The notes under the pieces: model-generated | Databases searched by the model: none | What the model saw: only the letters and a program-made list of their open reading frames with translations | What the model was told of the DNA's origin: nothing | Assembly (NCBI RefSeq): GCF_031157315.1 | Contig: NZ_JAVIFU010000008.1 | Coordinates: 1-64,000 of the forward strand | Source of the DNA: Paenibacillus sp. LHD-38 | Lineage (GTDB): Bacteria; Bacillota; Bacilli; Paenibacillales; Paenibacillaceae | DNA length: 64,000 bases | Direction of reading: 5' to 3' | Shown: positions 27,319-35,232 of the stretch, piece after piece | How the letters are laid out: the number at the start of each line of letters is the position of its first letter | Numbering within the stretch: position 1 is the stretch's first letter | Translations under genes and position numbers: made by a program

Positions 27319-27551
27319 AAGCAATGCATGCGAAACTTAAAATAGGAGTGATGAAATGTAAGCGGCAGTCTCTCTTGGTAATGAATTTCAATTAAGTGTA
27401 ACTAAATGGTAAAATTCGCATCTAAAAATGGGAAGCGTAAAAAAACCCACTAGAGTTTCGATTAGTTAATGCAATAAAATAAATGAAAAATAAATGATGA
27501 TCCAGTATAATCAAAGAAATTAGTTATTTTCTGTAAAAGTTGGTGTTCTGC

Positions 27552-28724
27552 ATGACAATGTTTCTAGACATGAAGACGGTTATGATTTTAATTGTATTAG
27601 GCCATCTATTTTCAGTCTTGCTTATTAGCGCTTACTGGCGTACGCAAACCAAAGATCATATCTTGAGCAGGTTCTTGTTGGCTAAATGTACCCAAGGCTT
27701 TGCTTGGATGTTGATCGTTGTACGCAATGGAGTTCCGGATGTGTACACGATGTCGATAGCCAATTCCTTGCTATTTATTGGATTTGCGCTTGAAACGGTC
27801 GCGATGCTGAAGCTGCAGCAGGCGTTTCATCGCTCTACAAAAATGCTTTATGCTGCCTTGATCCTTGGCGCGATCGTCGGTTACCATCTTGTTATTATTT
27901 TTAATAATCACGAAAATATTAGAATCGCGGCAGCCTCGATTGGAACAGCGCTCTTTATGGTCGTTCCGGCATACTTAATGATTCGATCCAAAGCTGCATC
28001 CTATATTATGAAGATCATGGGTCTGCTCTATATCTCTACGATTGTTTCACTTATTGGGAGAGCGATCGTCGCCTTGCTGTCCGACCAAACCATTGGCATG
28101 TTTACGCCGGGCATGTATCAGACGTTTTCCTTCCTAGCGCTTTTTTTGATCATGTTTATCGGCAATATCGGTTTTGTGCTGCTTTTGAAGGAACAGGTCG
28201 ATCAAGAGCTCGTACGGCTGGCGAACTACGATGATTTGACTGGTGTTTTAAATCGGAGAACTTTCGTGTCGTTGTCCAAGCAAGTTATAGCCGAGCACGC
28301 CAAAAAACAAAAGCATCTTTCCTTGGTGTTGTTCGACATCGATCATTTCAAAAAAATCAACGATACCTACGGACATCACATCGGAGACCGAGCCTTGCAG
28401 CAGCTGGCGAAGCATATCGGTTCTCAGCTAAGAGGAACAGATTCCTTCAGCAGGTATGGCGGCGACGAGTTTGCTATATTGCTGCCAGGGGCGAATGAGA
28501 GCGAGGCAGACCGTCTGGTGGAGTCTTTTAGACAGACGACCATGCAGATTCACATACCGGGAATGACAAGCTCGCTTTCCATTAGTCTTGGTGTAGTAAC
28601 CCTTATTCCGAACGAGCAAACAAAGCTTGAGGCGCTTTACAAGGTGTGCGACAGAGCCTTGTATGATGCGAAGGACAATGGCCGCAACGGTGCCGCACGG
28701 ATACAGGCCACATTGCTGGGCTGA
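27552..28724 (+). CDS. Membrane-bound diguanylate cyclase (GGDEF)
   Basis: About 390 residues. Six or so hydrophobic segments to about residue 215 form a membrane sensor without recognisable ligand motif. A GGDEF domain follows: LANYDDLTGVLNRRTF, FDIDHFKKINDTYGH, and RYGGDEFAIL with intact catalytic residues. An RGTD sequence five residues before GGDEF is the product-inhibition site (RxxD). It should make cyclic di-GMP. The start is uncertain (ATG 27552 or GTG 27540). A terminator follows at 28755. Confidence 0.93.
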   Translation: MTMFLDMKTVMILIVLGHLFSVLLISAYWRTQTKDHILSRFLLAKCTQGFAWMLIVVRNGVPDVYTMSIANSLLFIGFALETVAMLKLQQAFHRSTKMLYAALILGAIVGYHLVIIFNNHENIRIAAASIGTALFMVVPAYLMIRSKAASYIMKIMGLLYISTIVSLIGRAIVALLSDQTIGMFTPGMYQTFSFLALFLIMFIGNIGFVLLLKEQVDQELVRLANYDDLTGVLNRRTFVSLSKQVIAEHAKKQKHLSLVLFDIDHFKKINDTYGHHIGDRALQQLAKHIGSQLRGTDSFSRYGGDEFAILLPGANESEADRLVESFRQTTMQIHIPGMTSSLSISLGVVTLIPNEQTKLEALYKVCDRALYDAKDNGRNGAARIQATLLG

Positions 28725-28754
28725 TTGGTTATGATCTTAATTTAATAACACTTG

Positions 28755-28793
28755 AAACCGACGTTAGCGAGATACGCTGAAGTCGGTTTTTTT
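28755..28793 (+). terminator. Terminator of the GGDEF gene
   Basis: AAACCGACGTTAGCG pairs with CGCTGAAGTCGGTTT across a 5-nt loop, then a T run. Confidence 0.88.
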
Positions 28794-28833
28794 GTGCGTG
28801 CGCATAACTTGTTCTCAATGTTAAGGAAAACTT

Positions 28834-29499
28834 TAAGAAACCTTTAGTGTTACATTACGTTACGCCAGGGAGGATCTTGAAGGCAATAGGCCGCTTATTC
28901 AATCCATACAAGGCCAAAAATACGGGGATCAACTCGTTCGAATTAACGAGATGCTGCCAACAGGGAGCAGAGATACAGCAACAGCGTACAGTCAGGAGTG
29001 GGAATCCTTCATATGGCAGATTACGCCGAATCAGCAGCAGGATTATAAAATCTTAGATGAAAACCAGTTCACTGCCCTTTCAGCAAAAGAGCAAAAAATC
29101 GTCATTGGAAAAACGAGCGATTTTCTGGCACATCGTTCGTCATGGGAGGCGCTGGACAATTTGGTTGCAGGCAGCAGCGAAGACGCCTATCTGTCGTGGA
29201 GTAAATGGCAGTATTACTAGAATGCGCTCGGCGATGCAAGCGGGACGCTATTTATGGGCTTTTTCCTCGGAATTGGGTTTCTAGCCATGATGGCGAATGT
29301 TCAAAATCCTATCCGGTGCAGCCAAGGAAGTACAACGGTATGAAATGTTAGATAAGATAGGCGTAAGAAAGGAAAAGCTGACGCGTTCGATTTACCATTG
29401 TTTGCCGCTATCTATTCCGTCTATTATCTCTTAACGGTAAGGCTGTATCGGAATATCGTATTGCCAGGCCGAAATAAGGCAGCAAGGCATTTAAAATAG
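28834..29499 (+). pseudogene. Degraded FtsX-like (BceB/YxdM-type) ABC permease fragment
   Basis: Reading from 28834, the frame gives LRYAREDLEGNRPLIQSI and continues to SWSKWQYY, a TAG at 29218, then GTLFMGFFLGIGFLAMMA. A frameshift near 29297 leads to FKILSGAAKEVQRYEMLDKI, then SVYYLLTVRLYRNIV and a stop at 29499. This is the order of the extracellular part and last membrane helices of bacitracin-type FtsX permeases. The 5' half, including its start, and the ATPase partner are gone, and there is at least one stop and one frameshift. Confidence 0.75.
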
Positions 29500-29576
29500 T
29501 CGAACCATCTATTATGCAACTTCTTCCTCCCATTTGCGTCTCTATTTTGACGAAGAAATATTTGGGAGGCAGAAGA

Positions 29577-30137
29577 ATGAAGCGAATAGGCACAATATTA
29601 TTCGTATTTCTTTTTATCATAGTTGGATGCGGCTCGGAACCTGAAATGAATGCAGCAACCCAAATCGAACAGCCGGAAAACGAAACCGTCAAGCAGCAAA
29701 ACAAAATGTCTAAGGAAATGCCCGGCAACTTTGATTTTATGGTGCGTTTCGGCTATGGTACGGTAAATAAAAATGAAATTAATACCTTTCAAGATACAGT
29801 AACCAAAGATTTGATCATGAATGGGACGGCAACGGCGCAAATCACGTTGACCAAGGAAGAGATGCGAAGCATTTACAATCAAATGAGAGAAATAAACATC
29901 ATGGACGTAAAAGAGCTGGCTGCAGCCAATCAAACCTGTGAACGCGTTCCATATAGCGAAGATATATGGGAAATCAATATTAACGGAGAAACAAAAACAT
30001 TAACGTGGACAGATAGGTATTGCACTCAAACCAGTGATATGGAGCAATTGCTGGAACTGCGAAATTTCGTGGATCAGATCGTAAAGACCAAAGAGGAGTA
30101 TAAAAAATTGCCTGAATCAGAAGGTGGCTACGATTGA
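29577..30137 (+). CDS. Putative lipoprotein of unknown function
   Basis: 186 residues. The signal MKRIGTILFVFLFIIVGC has a good lipobox. The ATG at 29577 is preceded by GGGAGGC; an upstream in-frame ATG at 29514 would spoil the signal. The mature part starts with a Glu/Gln-rich linker, then a small domain with two cysteines (NQTCERVP and DRYCTQTS) that could form a disulfide. No family recognised. It stands alone between a broken permease gene and the serpin gene. Confidence 0.8.
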   Translation: MKRIGTILFVFLFIIVGCGSEPEMNAATQIEQPENETVKQQNKMSKEMPGNFDFMVRFGYGTVNKNEINTFQDTVTKDLIMNGTATAQITLTKEEMRSIYNQMREINIMDVKELAAANQTCERVPYSEDIWEININGETKTLTWTDRYCTQTSDMEQLLELRNFVDQIVKTKEEYKKLPESEGGYD

Positions 30138-30144
30138 TTACAGG

Positions 30145-30202
30145 GGTTAGATGAAGCGTCCCATCGCATTGGACATTAGGAGGGAATCTGCTTCATCTAA
30201 CC
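30145..30202. repeat. 13-bp perfect inverted repeat between convergent genes
   Basis: GGTTAGATGAAGC (30145-30157) and GCTTCATCTAACC (30190-30202) with a 32-nt loop, between the converging lipoprotein and serpin genes. There is no U run. It may act as a weak bidirectional stop or RNA-protecting hairpin. Confidence 0.5.
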
Positions 30203-30210
30203 TCACGTAT

Positions 30211-31452
30211 TTATGGTGTTTCTACAAGCCCTACAAACAGCAGAACACCGCTTTGCAAGTCTTGGATAGCGAAAAGAAACGGCCGGTTGACCTTCATTTC
30301 GAAGTTAACGCTGGGCTCAGCACTTCCTCCATCCATTCCAACTAAGGTTACAGCAGCCGCCTCAGTGCCTTGTTCAGAAACGTCGATAACGGTCTTATGC
30401 AAAATACGGTTGATAAAGAGCCATTGATCGCCGTTTTTGTCAGCTAATTCGCTGAAGTCCGCTTGTCCTGCATCGAATGGCAGGCGCATTCCCATTGCAC
30501 TTAAGGTGTCGATAAGCTCACGCTGGCCTTCTATACGAAATTTCGGCAGCGTTAATTTGCCATTCACTTCGTTAAATGGTTTGGTCCAAAATTCGGTATC
30601 CGCGAGCAGCTTCGCGGTGAATGTCTCTTGGTCCATACGTTGGCTCGGGAGAACGACGAGCATGCCCATTTGACCATCGCCGTATGGCAAACGGATGGCT
30701 TGGTAATCCTCCGTTTCGTCATATTCGTAAGTGCCTCCCTGATTCATGAAAGGGATGCGCTGTATTTCTCCGTCCGATTTTGTGAATTCATCTTCTTTTG
30801 TTGCTTTTGGCTCAAAGGGCGTCTTCCAAGTCCCGTCAAAATATAGGGCGTTTAACAGCATGAATTTCGTCATCTCTGATATAGGCTTATCCAATATTGT
30901 TGGAATAAGACCGTTTGTCTGTTTGTTGACCCATTTGTTCATTTCCTTCAGCACGGCAGGGTCGACCAGATTTCGTTCGTTTAATTGAGCGTCGTAGGCA
31001 TCCTTTACCCGGTCGAGATAAAGCTTTCGGAAAGGCCAGCCCTTTTGCAGCCAGAGCGAGTTTGCCATGGACAGCTTGATACCGGGTCCTGGTTGCAGCA
31101 GAAGCTCTCTCAGCTTTTGCTGCCCCTCATTCAGCACTTCCACTGACAGTCCCTCTACATGCAATATCTTCGCGATCTGGTCGCGTGTTTGGCCGGCGGC
31201 TCCATTCAGCGTCATCGACAACGCCTGTACGATGCTGACAGGTGAGACAATAACGTTTTCCCCTTGATGTTCAATGATCATTTTCTCCGCAAGTTCAAGC
31301 CCGAACGTATTCGTTGCCTTTGCCATTTGGGGGTCAAGCTTCTCAGCTAACCGAGCTCGTTCCGGCATTGTAATCGTCTTTTCCTCTGGCTGTCCGCATG
31401 CTGTTAACAGCAATACAGCAGTCATGGCGATGAAAATGGTTTTGCGCAGCAA
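30211..31452 (-). CDS. Serpin-family protease inhibitor, lipoprotein
   Basis: 413 residues. The signal LRKTIFIAMTAVLLLTAC gives a lipoprotein anchored on the outer face of the membrane. Full-length serpin fold: NVIVSPVSIVQALSMTLNGA, MANSLWLQK, KFMLLNALYFDGTWKTPFE, and the C-terminal NRPFLFAIQDL. The hinge of the reactive loop, EQGTEAAAVT, has the small residues typical of inhibitory serpins; the scissile bond would fall in VGMDGGSAEP. A TTG at 31452 is taken as start because GGGAGGG lies 6-7 nt before it; the ATG at 31479 would lengthen the signal unnaturally. The target protease is unknown. Confidence 0.92.
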   Translation of the reverse strand: MLRKTIFIAMTAVLLLTACGQPEEKTITMPERARLAEKLDPQMAKATNTFGLELAEKMIIEHQGENVIVSPVSIVQALSMTLNGAAGQTRDQIAKILHVEGLSVEVLNEGQQKLRELLLQPGPGIKLSMANSLWLQKGWPFRKLYLDRVKDAYDAQLNERNLVDPAVLKEMNKWVNKQTNGLIPTILDKPISEMTKFMLLNALYFDGTWKTPFEPKATKEDEFTKSDGEIQRIPFMNQGGTYEYDETEDYQAIRLPYGDGQMGMLVVLPSQRMDQETFTAKLLADTEFWTKPFNEVNGKLTLPKFRIEGQRELIDTLSAMGMRLPFDAGQADFSELADKNGDQWLFINRILHKTVIDVSEQGTEAAAVTLVGMDGGSAEPSVNFEMKVNRPFLFAIQDLQSGVLLFVGLVETP

Positions 31453-31589
31453 GTCATTCCCTCCCATTTTTGCATGCATTATCCATATCGACGGTCTATG
31501 AGGAGCAAAGGTTGCTGGAATGCCCTTATGACGGAACCTTATTTAATATAATTTACATTAATGAACAAATGGTAAGTTATTGACTAAAG

Positions 31590-32746
31590 ATGGATAAAGC
31601 AGAGAGATCGCCAGTCAACATTATGTTAGGCGATGTTACATTTCAGCTTCAGGAACCCCATGAGTTCAAGTGGATCCTGTCTCACTGTCATGTATTCCGT
31701 GTATTTGACGTGCAAGATTCGGGTAATATTTATTATTGCGTTGAGATCTTCTACGATGTAGTTTCTGCAATGTAGGGTTATGAAAATAGTTGAACCGGAG
31801 CGTACAATGCAGTTTCTGCAATGGGAGCGCCTATTTTCGAACGGTTAGTAACGGTTGGCGCCCATTCTGTTGTAGTAAATGCATTGTAGCTAAAATAAAG
31901 AAGTGTATTTAACTATTCTGCTGTAGTAACTGCAGTGTAACAAACTGGCTGACGGCAAGAGGATGCTCTAGTCTTGCGAGGCTAAGAGTAATAAAAGTTC
32001 GTGCTGTGTACTACAGTGTAGTTTCTGCAATGTATCGATAAAAAACTAGTTGAATCGAGGTGTACAATTTCGGGGAATTCTGCTGATGCGGTTAGACGTT
32101 TAACTGAAGCCATTCCTTTATACGAGGTTTTGAAGCATTCGCATCTCATCAAGCTTTTGGACCACTTTGAAGCGGCAGGCGGGATTGCAGCGGTTTTTGA
32201 TTGGTTTGAAGGTGAATGCCTGCATTCTAATGTTCTTTTCCGCCGCCTGCAAAATACGAAGACCCGGCATCCCCGTTTTATCGGTACAGACATATGCCGA
32301 TTGCAAAGCGGATGGAGTCGCTGGATGCCATTTTTTCTTTTCATGAGTACGTGGAATCAAAAGGGTATGTCGCTGTGGATTTTTATGACGGGAGTATCTT
32401 ATATGATTTCTCCAGCCAAATAACCATGATATGTGATATCGATTTTTACAGGTCATCGCCCTCGTCAAATGATATGGGCGATGATTTCTGGGGAGCCAAA
32501 CGCTCTAAATCCCCTGAGGAGTTCGTGATGGGCGCTCCAATCGACGCGAGAACGAATGTATTTACGATGGGTGCCATTGCATTTGGCCTATTAGGCGGGG
32601 AAATGGATCGCTCCTTCAACTTATGGGAGGCAGGACAAGAGCTTTATGCGATCGCACTACAAGCGGTCAGCCCTAAACGGGAACAACGATATTCGGATGT
32701 AAAGAAGTTCAAGAAAGCTTGGGATAAAGCTAGACATACGATTTGA
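31590..32746 (+). pseudogene. Ser/Thr protein kinase-like gene split by a repeat array
   Basis: Part 1 (31590 to about 31744) encodes a kinase N-lobe start: DVTFQLQEPHEFKWI, FRVFDVQDSGNIYYCVE. The frame then runs into the palindromic array at 31757. Part 2 resumes after the array with VQFRG and NSADAVRRLTEAIPLYEVL, then HLIKLLDHFEAAGG. A frameshift near 32277 moves to MPIAKRMESLDAIFSFHE, YVAVDFYDGSILYDF and a C-terminal lobe ending at 32746. About 15-20 residues around the ATP-binding Lys are missing. The gene is clearly inactive, and the array looks like the cause. Confidence 0.8.
31757..32034 (+). repeat. Palindromic repeat array, copy 2, inside the kinase gene
   Basis: Units begin at 31757 (TGTAGTTTCTGCAATGT), 31808, 31871, 31922 and 32017. 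Distances are 51, 63, 51 and 95 bp. The first four match the spacing of the array at 18432-18615 to the base or within one base. Between units 2 and 3 lies a GGAGCGCC...GGCGCCC hairpin. Kinase sequence on both sides makes this the clearest sign that the array was inserted. Confidence 0.85.
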
Positions 32747-32749
32747 AGA

Positions 32750-32789
32750 ACGGACGGTCATCCTCTCAGGGATGGCCGTTCGTTTTTTT
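32750..32789 (+). terminator. Terminator after the kinase remnant
   Basis: CGGTCATCC pairs with GGATGGCCG, flanked by further partial pairing and followed by seven T. Confidence 0.8.
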
Positions 32790-32888
32790 AATAGCTTCAG
32801 CGGGTCGGTAATCATTAGTTATAATTGAATATTAATACGCGGCTTGAGAACGGATCGTTTAAGATGAATAGGAAAGGAGTGATGCGGT

Positions 32889-32942
32889 ATGAAAAATAAC
32901 CTAAGTCCAATCATTTTCAAATCAGAGAGGCTTATCCATTAG
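32889..32942 (+). CDS. 17-codon ORF upstream of the GNAT gene
   Basis: ATG at 32889 with AAAGGAG upstream; the product ends IIFKSERLIH. It may be a leader peptide, since its stop overlaps a hairpin arm (see next entry). It could instead be the first codons of a lost RimJ/RimL-type acetyltransferase, whose proteins often begin with a similar SERLI segment. Both readings are open. Confidence 0.4.
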   Translation: MKNNLSPIIFKSERLIH

Positions 32943-32986
32943 GAAAAACCAGAAATGGATTTTCCTAAAATACTAGGAGGAATCCA
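32940..32986 (+). promoter_or_regulatory. Alternative hairpins that could mask the GNAT ribosome site
   Basis: TAGGAAAA (32940-32947, including the leader stop) can pair with TTTTCCTA (32960-32967). Alternatively TGGATT (32956-32961) can pair with AATCCA (32981-32986), placing the AGGAGG ribosome site (32975-32980) inside the hairpin. The two are mutually exclusive, the layout of a translational attenuator. Confidence 0.4.
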
Positions 32987-32989
32987 GAA

Positions 32990-33430
32990 ATGATTACGTT
33001 AAAAGCATTAGACAAGAGCAACTGGGAACAATGTACTCAACTTAAACCGAAACCAGAGCAAGCAGGGCTTATTGCCTCTAACTTTTATTCCATCGCAGAG
33101 GCGCAATTTTTAGAAGGATTTAAAGCTAAAGCCATATACAATGATGACATAATGATTGGTTTTACGCTGTTCGGGCTTGATCCGGATGATGGGAATTACT
33201 GGATTTACCGATTTATGATTGACGGCATGTATCAAGCGCAAGGTCATGGTTACCATGCGATGTTATTGGTTGTTGATGAAATAAGAGGCGCTGGTGACAG
33301 GACTGATGTTATCATGCTTGGTTATAAACCGGATAATGAACAAGCTGGAAAGCTTTATGCAAAAATAGGTTTCAGAGAAGCAGGGTTAGCTCCTTGGGGA
33401 GAAATGCTCGCGAAATATCATTTTGCGTAG
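32990..33430 (+). CDS. GNAT family N-acetyltransferase (BltD/SpeG-like)
   Basis: 146 residues. Family core: DIMIGFTLFGLDPDDGNYWIYRFMID, then the acetyl-CoA loop YQAQGHGYHAM and the C-terminal NEQAGKLYAKIGFREAG. The beginning of this pattern is closest to the spermidine acetyltransferase BltD group, but the substrate is uncertain. The ATG at 32990 has AGGAGG nine bases upstream, possibly masked by a hairpin. A terminator follows at 33470. Confidence 0.88.
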   Translation: MITLKALDKSNWEQCTQLKPKPEQAGLIASNFYSIAEAQFLEGFKAKAIYNDDIMIGFTLFGLDPDDGNYWIYRFMIDGMYQAQGHGYHAMLLVVDEIRGAGDRTDVIMLGYKPDNEQAGKLYAKIGFREAGLAPWGEMLAKYHFA

Positions 33431-33469
33431 GTTTCCGCCAAATATGAAATGTAATCCTATACTAACGTC

Positions 33470-33498
33470 AAGGCAGCCGACAACAGCGGCTGCCTTTT
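33470..33498 (+). terminator. Terminator of the GNAT gene
   Basis: AAGGCAGCCG pairs with CGGCTGCCTT across a 7-nt loop, then T residues. Confidence 0.88.
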
Positions 33499-33582
33499 CT
33501 CGACGAGCGGCTCTTGGCTTTTCGGATTAACGGTTGTAACAAATTGAATTCGTTCAGCGTCTAGAAGAGTGGAGGTGAACCC

Positions 33583-34080
33583 ATGATTGCTTTTAAAATG
33601 ATGATCACACTGTTTTGTACCGCTTTTCTCATTGCTGGCTGTTCGACCGCTGGCCCTACAGCCCCGCAGGCCATAGGCTTTCCTGCTGTCGAGAGACCAT
33701 ATTCCCCTGAAAAAGCGGCCGAAAACGGGGATATTGTCCATGTACATGGTCGTTATTCCAACATGGACAGCTGGCAGCGTTTCTTGAAAAACGTAGAAAG
33801 CAAACAACCGGATAACGCGCGTATTACGCAATACACCGTTGAAGGAGATCCCCTGTTTTACGAATTTGTTTTTAACGGGGAAGAACTTCAGTATCTATAT
33901 GATAATTCCATGGATGCTTTTGGCGGTCAAGGAAACGGCAAACGGACCACAAGCTGTCAAAGTATTCGAAGTGAAAAACAGGATGAATTGGAACACGGGA
34001 CACGGTATCGCTTAATTGGATGTGAATCCGAAGAAATTGGAAGTACCTTCGTTTTTATTGTAGAACCGAATACAAAATAA
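33583..34080 (+). CDS. DUF4362-domain lipoprotein
   Basis: 165 residues. Lipoprotein signal ends in LIAGC. The mature domain contains YSPEKAAENGDIVHVHG, FLKNVESKQPDNARITQYT, VEGDPLFYEFVF and NSMDAFGG, the marks of DUF4362, a family of small exported proteins in Bacillus and Paenibacillus of unknown role. Two cysteines (TSCQS and IGCES) may form a disulfide. Strong TGGAGGTGA ribosome site. Probably monocistronic; a separate promoter and riboswitch come next. Confidence 0.88.
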   Translation: MIAFKMMITLFCTAFLIAGCSTAGPTAPQAIGFPAVERPYSPEKAAENGDIVHVHGRYSNMDSWQRFLKNVESKQPDNARITQYTVEGDPLFYEFVFNGEELQYLYDNSMDAFGGQGNGKRTTSCQSIRSEKQDELEHGTRYRLIGCESEEIGSTFVFIVEPNTK

Positions 34081-34087
34081 TAAACAC

Positions 34088-34117
34088 TTGTCTGCAAGCT
34101 AACATGCTGTATATAAT
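34088..34117 (+). promoter_or_regulatory. Promoter of the riboswitch-controlled cyclohydrolase gene
   Basis: -35 TTGTCT (34088-34093), 18-bp spacer, perfect -10 TATAAT (34112-34117). Transcription would start near 34124, about 10 nt before the riboswitch. Confidence 0.7.
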
Positions 34118-34132
34118 ATAGTAAATATTTGG

Positions 34133-34199
34133 TATGTGCGACTGGCGCAGCGTGGAGTACCACGAGGGAGCACATATTTATACGCCGTACGCCTGGGCA
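34133..34199 (+). promoter_or_regulatory. ZTP riboswitch (pfl motif)
   Basis: P1 TATGTGC (34133-34139) pairs with GCACATA (34170-34176). Inside it are the conserved GACTGGCG, hairpin CGTGG-agta-CCACG, and AGGGAGC. The second domain is GCCGTACGCCTGGGCA, whose CGCCTGGGC is the hallmark of the motif. This RNA class senses ZTP/ZMP, the purine intermediate that accumulates when 10-formyl-tetrahydrofolate is low. A terminator starts at its 3' end and a purine gene follows. Confidence 0.92.
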
Positions 34200-34232
34200 A
34201 AGTATTTGATCTGTGATCAGATGCTTTTTTTT
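34199..34232 (+). terminator. Riboswitch expression platform (intrinsic terminator)
   Basis: AAAGTATTTGATC (34199-34211) pairs with GATCAGATGCTTT (34215-34227) over a TGT loop, then U residues. It sits between the ZTP aptamer and the gene. Ligand binding should prevent its formation, turning the gene on. Confidence 0.88.
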
Positions 34233-34272
34233 GTTTGTCAGAGGAACAAAATTCGATGCTGAGGTGAGTACA

Positions 34273-34977
34273 ATGAAAAGGTTTAAAGAGCCATTGTTTA
34301 ATCGACCGTATCCAGGAAGAACGTTGATGATCGGCATGGATCCATCCGGTAAACATTACGTACAGGTCTATTGGATTATGGGACGGAGCTTGAACAGCCG
34401 TAACCGGATTTTTGAGCGGGAGCAATCATTTGTCAGAAACACTGCATTTGATCCATCGAAGATGGAGGATCCTTCCTTGATTATCTATTATCCGATTAAG
34501 GATACAAATGGATTTCACATGATTTCGAACGGTGATCAGACGGAGACCCTATACGATGGATTCCGGCAAGGAGGTTCGTTTGAAGATGCATTGAAACGCA
34601 AGGCGTTCGAACCCGATGCCCCTCATTATACTCCCCGCATTTCCGGAATAACCGATACGAGATCAGGCTCATATGCTTTATCAATTTTGAAGACGAGAAA
34701 CAATGATCCCTCTATTTGCATAAGAAATTTCTATCATTATGATGCCTGCGTAAAGGGGATGGGGCATTGCATTCATACCTATCAAGGCGAGGAAGACGGC
34801 GTTCTTCGACCATTGACCGGTGAGCCTTTGGAAGTGCCGATCTTTGATTCTATGGAAGAAACCGCGAATTTCTACTGGAATAACTTAAATAAGGATAACC
34901 GAATTTCACTGCTTGTGAAGTTCATACGTTTGGAAGACAATAATGTGCAATTCAAAATCGTGAACAAAAATGAATGA
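34273..34977 (+). CDS. purO: IMP cyclohydrolase (PurO-like)
   Basis: 234 residues. The start MKRFKEPLFNRPYPGRTLMI and MGRSLNSRNRIF are characteristic of the IMP cyclohydrolase family first known from archaea (PurO), which closes FAICAR to IMP in the last step of purine synthesis. SYALSILK and a central GSFEDALKRKAFEPDAPHYT block agree. The start at 34273 has GAGGTGA; the open frame further upstream runs through the terminator and is not coding. Control by a ZTP riboswitch fits this role closely, since ZMP is the precursor of FAICAR. Confidence 0.88.
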   Translation: MKRFKEPLFNRPYPGRTLMIGMDPSGKHYVQVYWIMGRSLNSRNRIFEREQSFVRNTAFDPSKMEDPSLIIYYPIKDTNGFHMISNGDQTETLYDGFRQGGSFEDALKRKAFEPDAPHYTPRISGITDTRSGSYALSILKTRNNDPSICIRNFYHYDACVKGMGHCIHTYQGEEDGVLRPLTGEPLEVPIFDSMEETANFYWNNLNKDNRISLLVKFIRLEDNNVQFKIVNKNE

Positions 34978-35003
34978 TGATCTATAGTAAGGTCCATCTC
35001 TAC

Positions 35004-35038
35004 AAAGATGGCTCCAATCCATGGAGTCGTCTTTTTTT
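35004..35038 (+). terminator. Terminator of the cyclohydrolase gene
   Basis: AAAGATGGCTCCA pairs with TGGAGTCGTCTTT over a 5-nt loop, followed by T residues. Confidence 0.88.
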
Positions 35039-35232
35039 ATGCCCGTTTTTGACCTCGAACTCCTCCTCCTCTTTATGATGAGTACCAAAAACTTTGAAAG
35101 TACGAACCCGAGCATTGTGAAATAAGTGTGGATTTCTTTTTGATATATTGTAAATGCAGCAGCAATTCAGAGTGCTTTCAACTAGCTCAGGCTGGAGCGG
35201 GAGAGCAGAAAAAACGAATTCGGGGGTTGGCC

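Noticed and set aside
27280..27335. Short direct repeat ATGAAAGCAATGCAT at the end of the WYL gene
   Set aside because: Two 15-bp copies with no associated structure, likely local duplication or chance.
30151..30345. Plus-strand ORF of 64 codons over the serpin 3' end
   Set aside because: It lies in the inverted repeat and antisense to the serpin, with no similarity to known proteins.
34213..34272. Upstream extension of the cyclohydrolase reading frame
   Set aside because: It runs through the terminator U run and has no ribosome site, whereas the ATG at 34273 has GAGGTGA.
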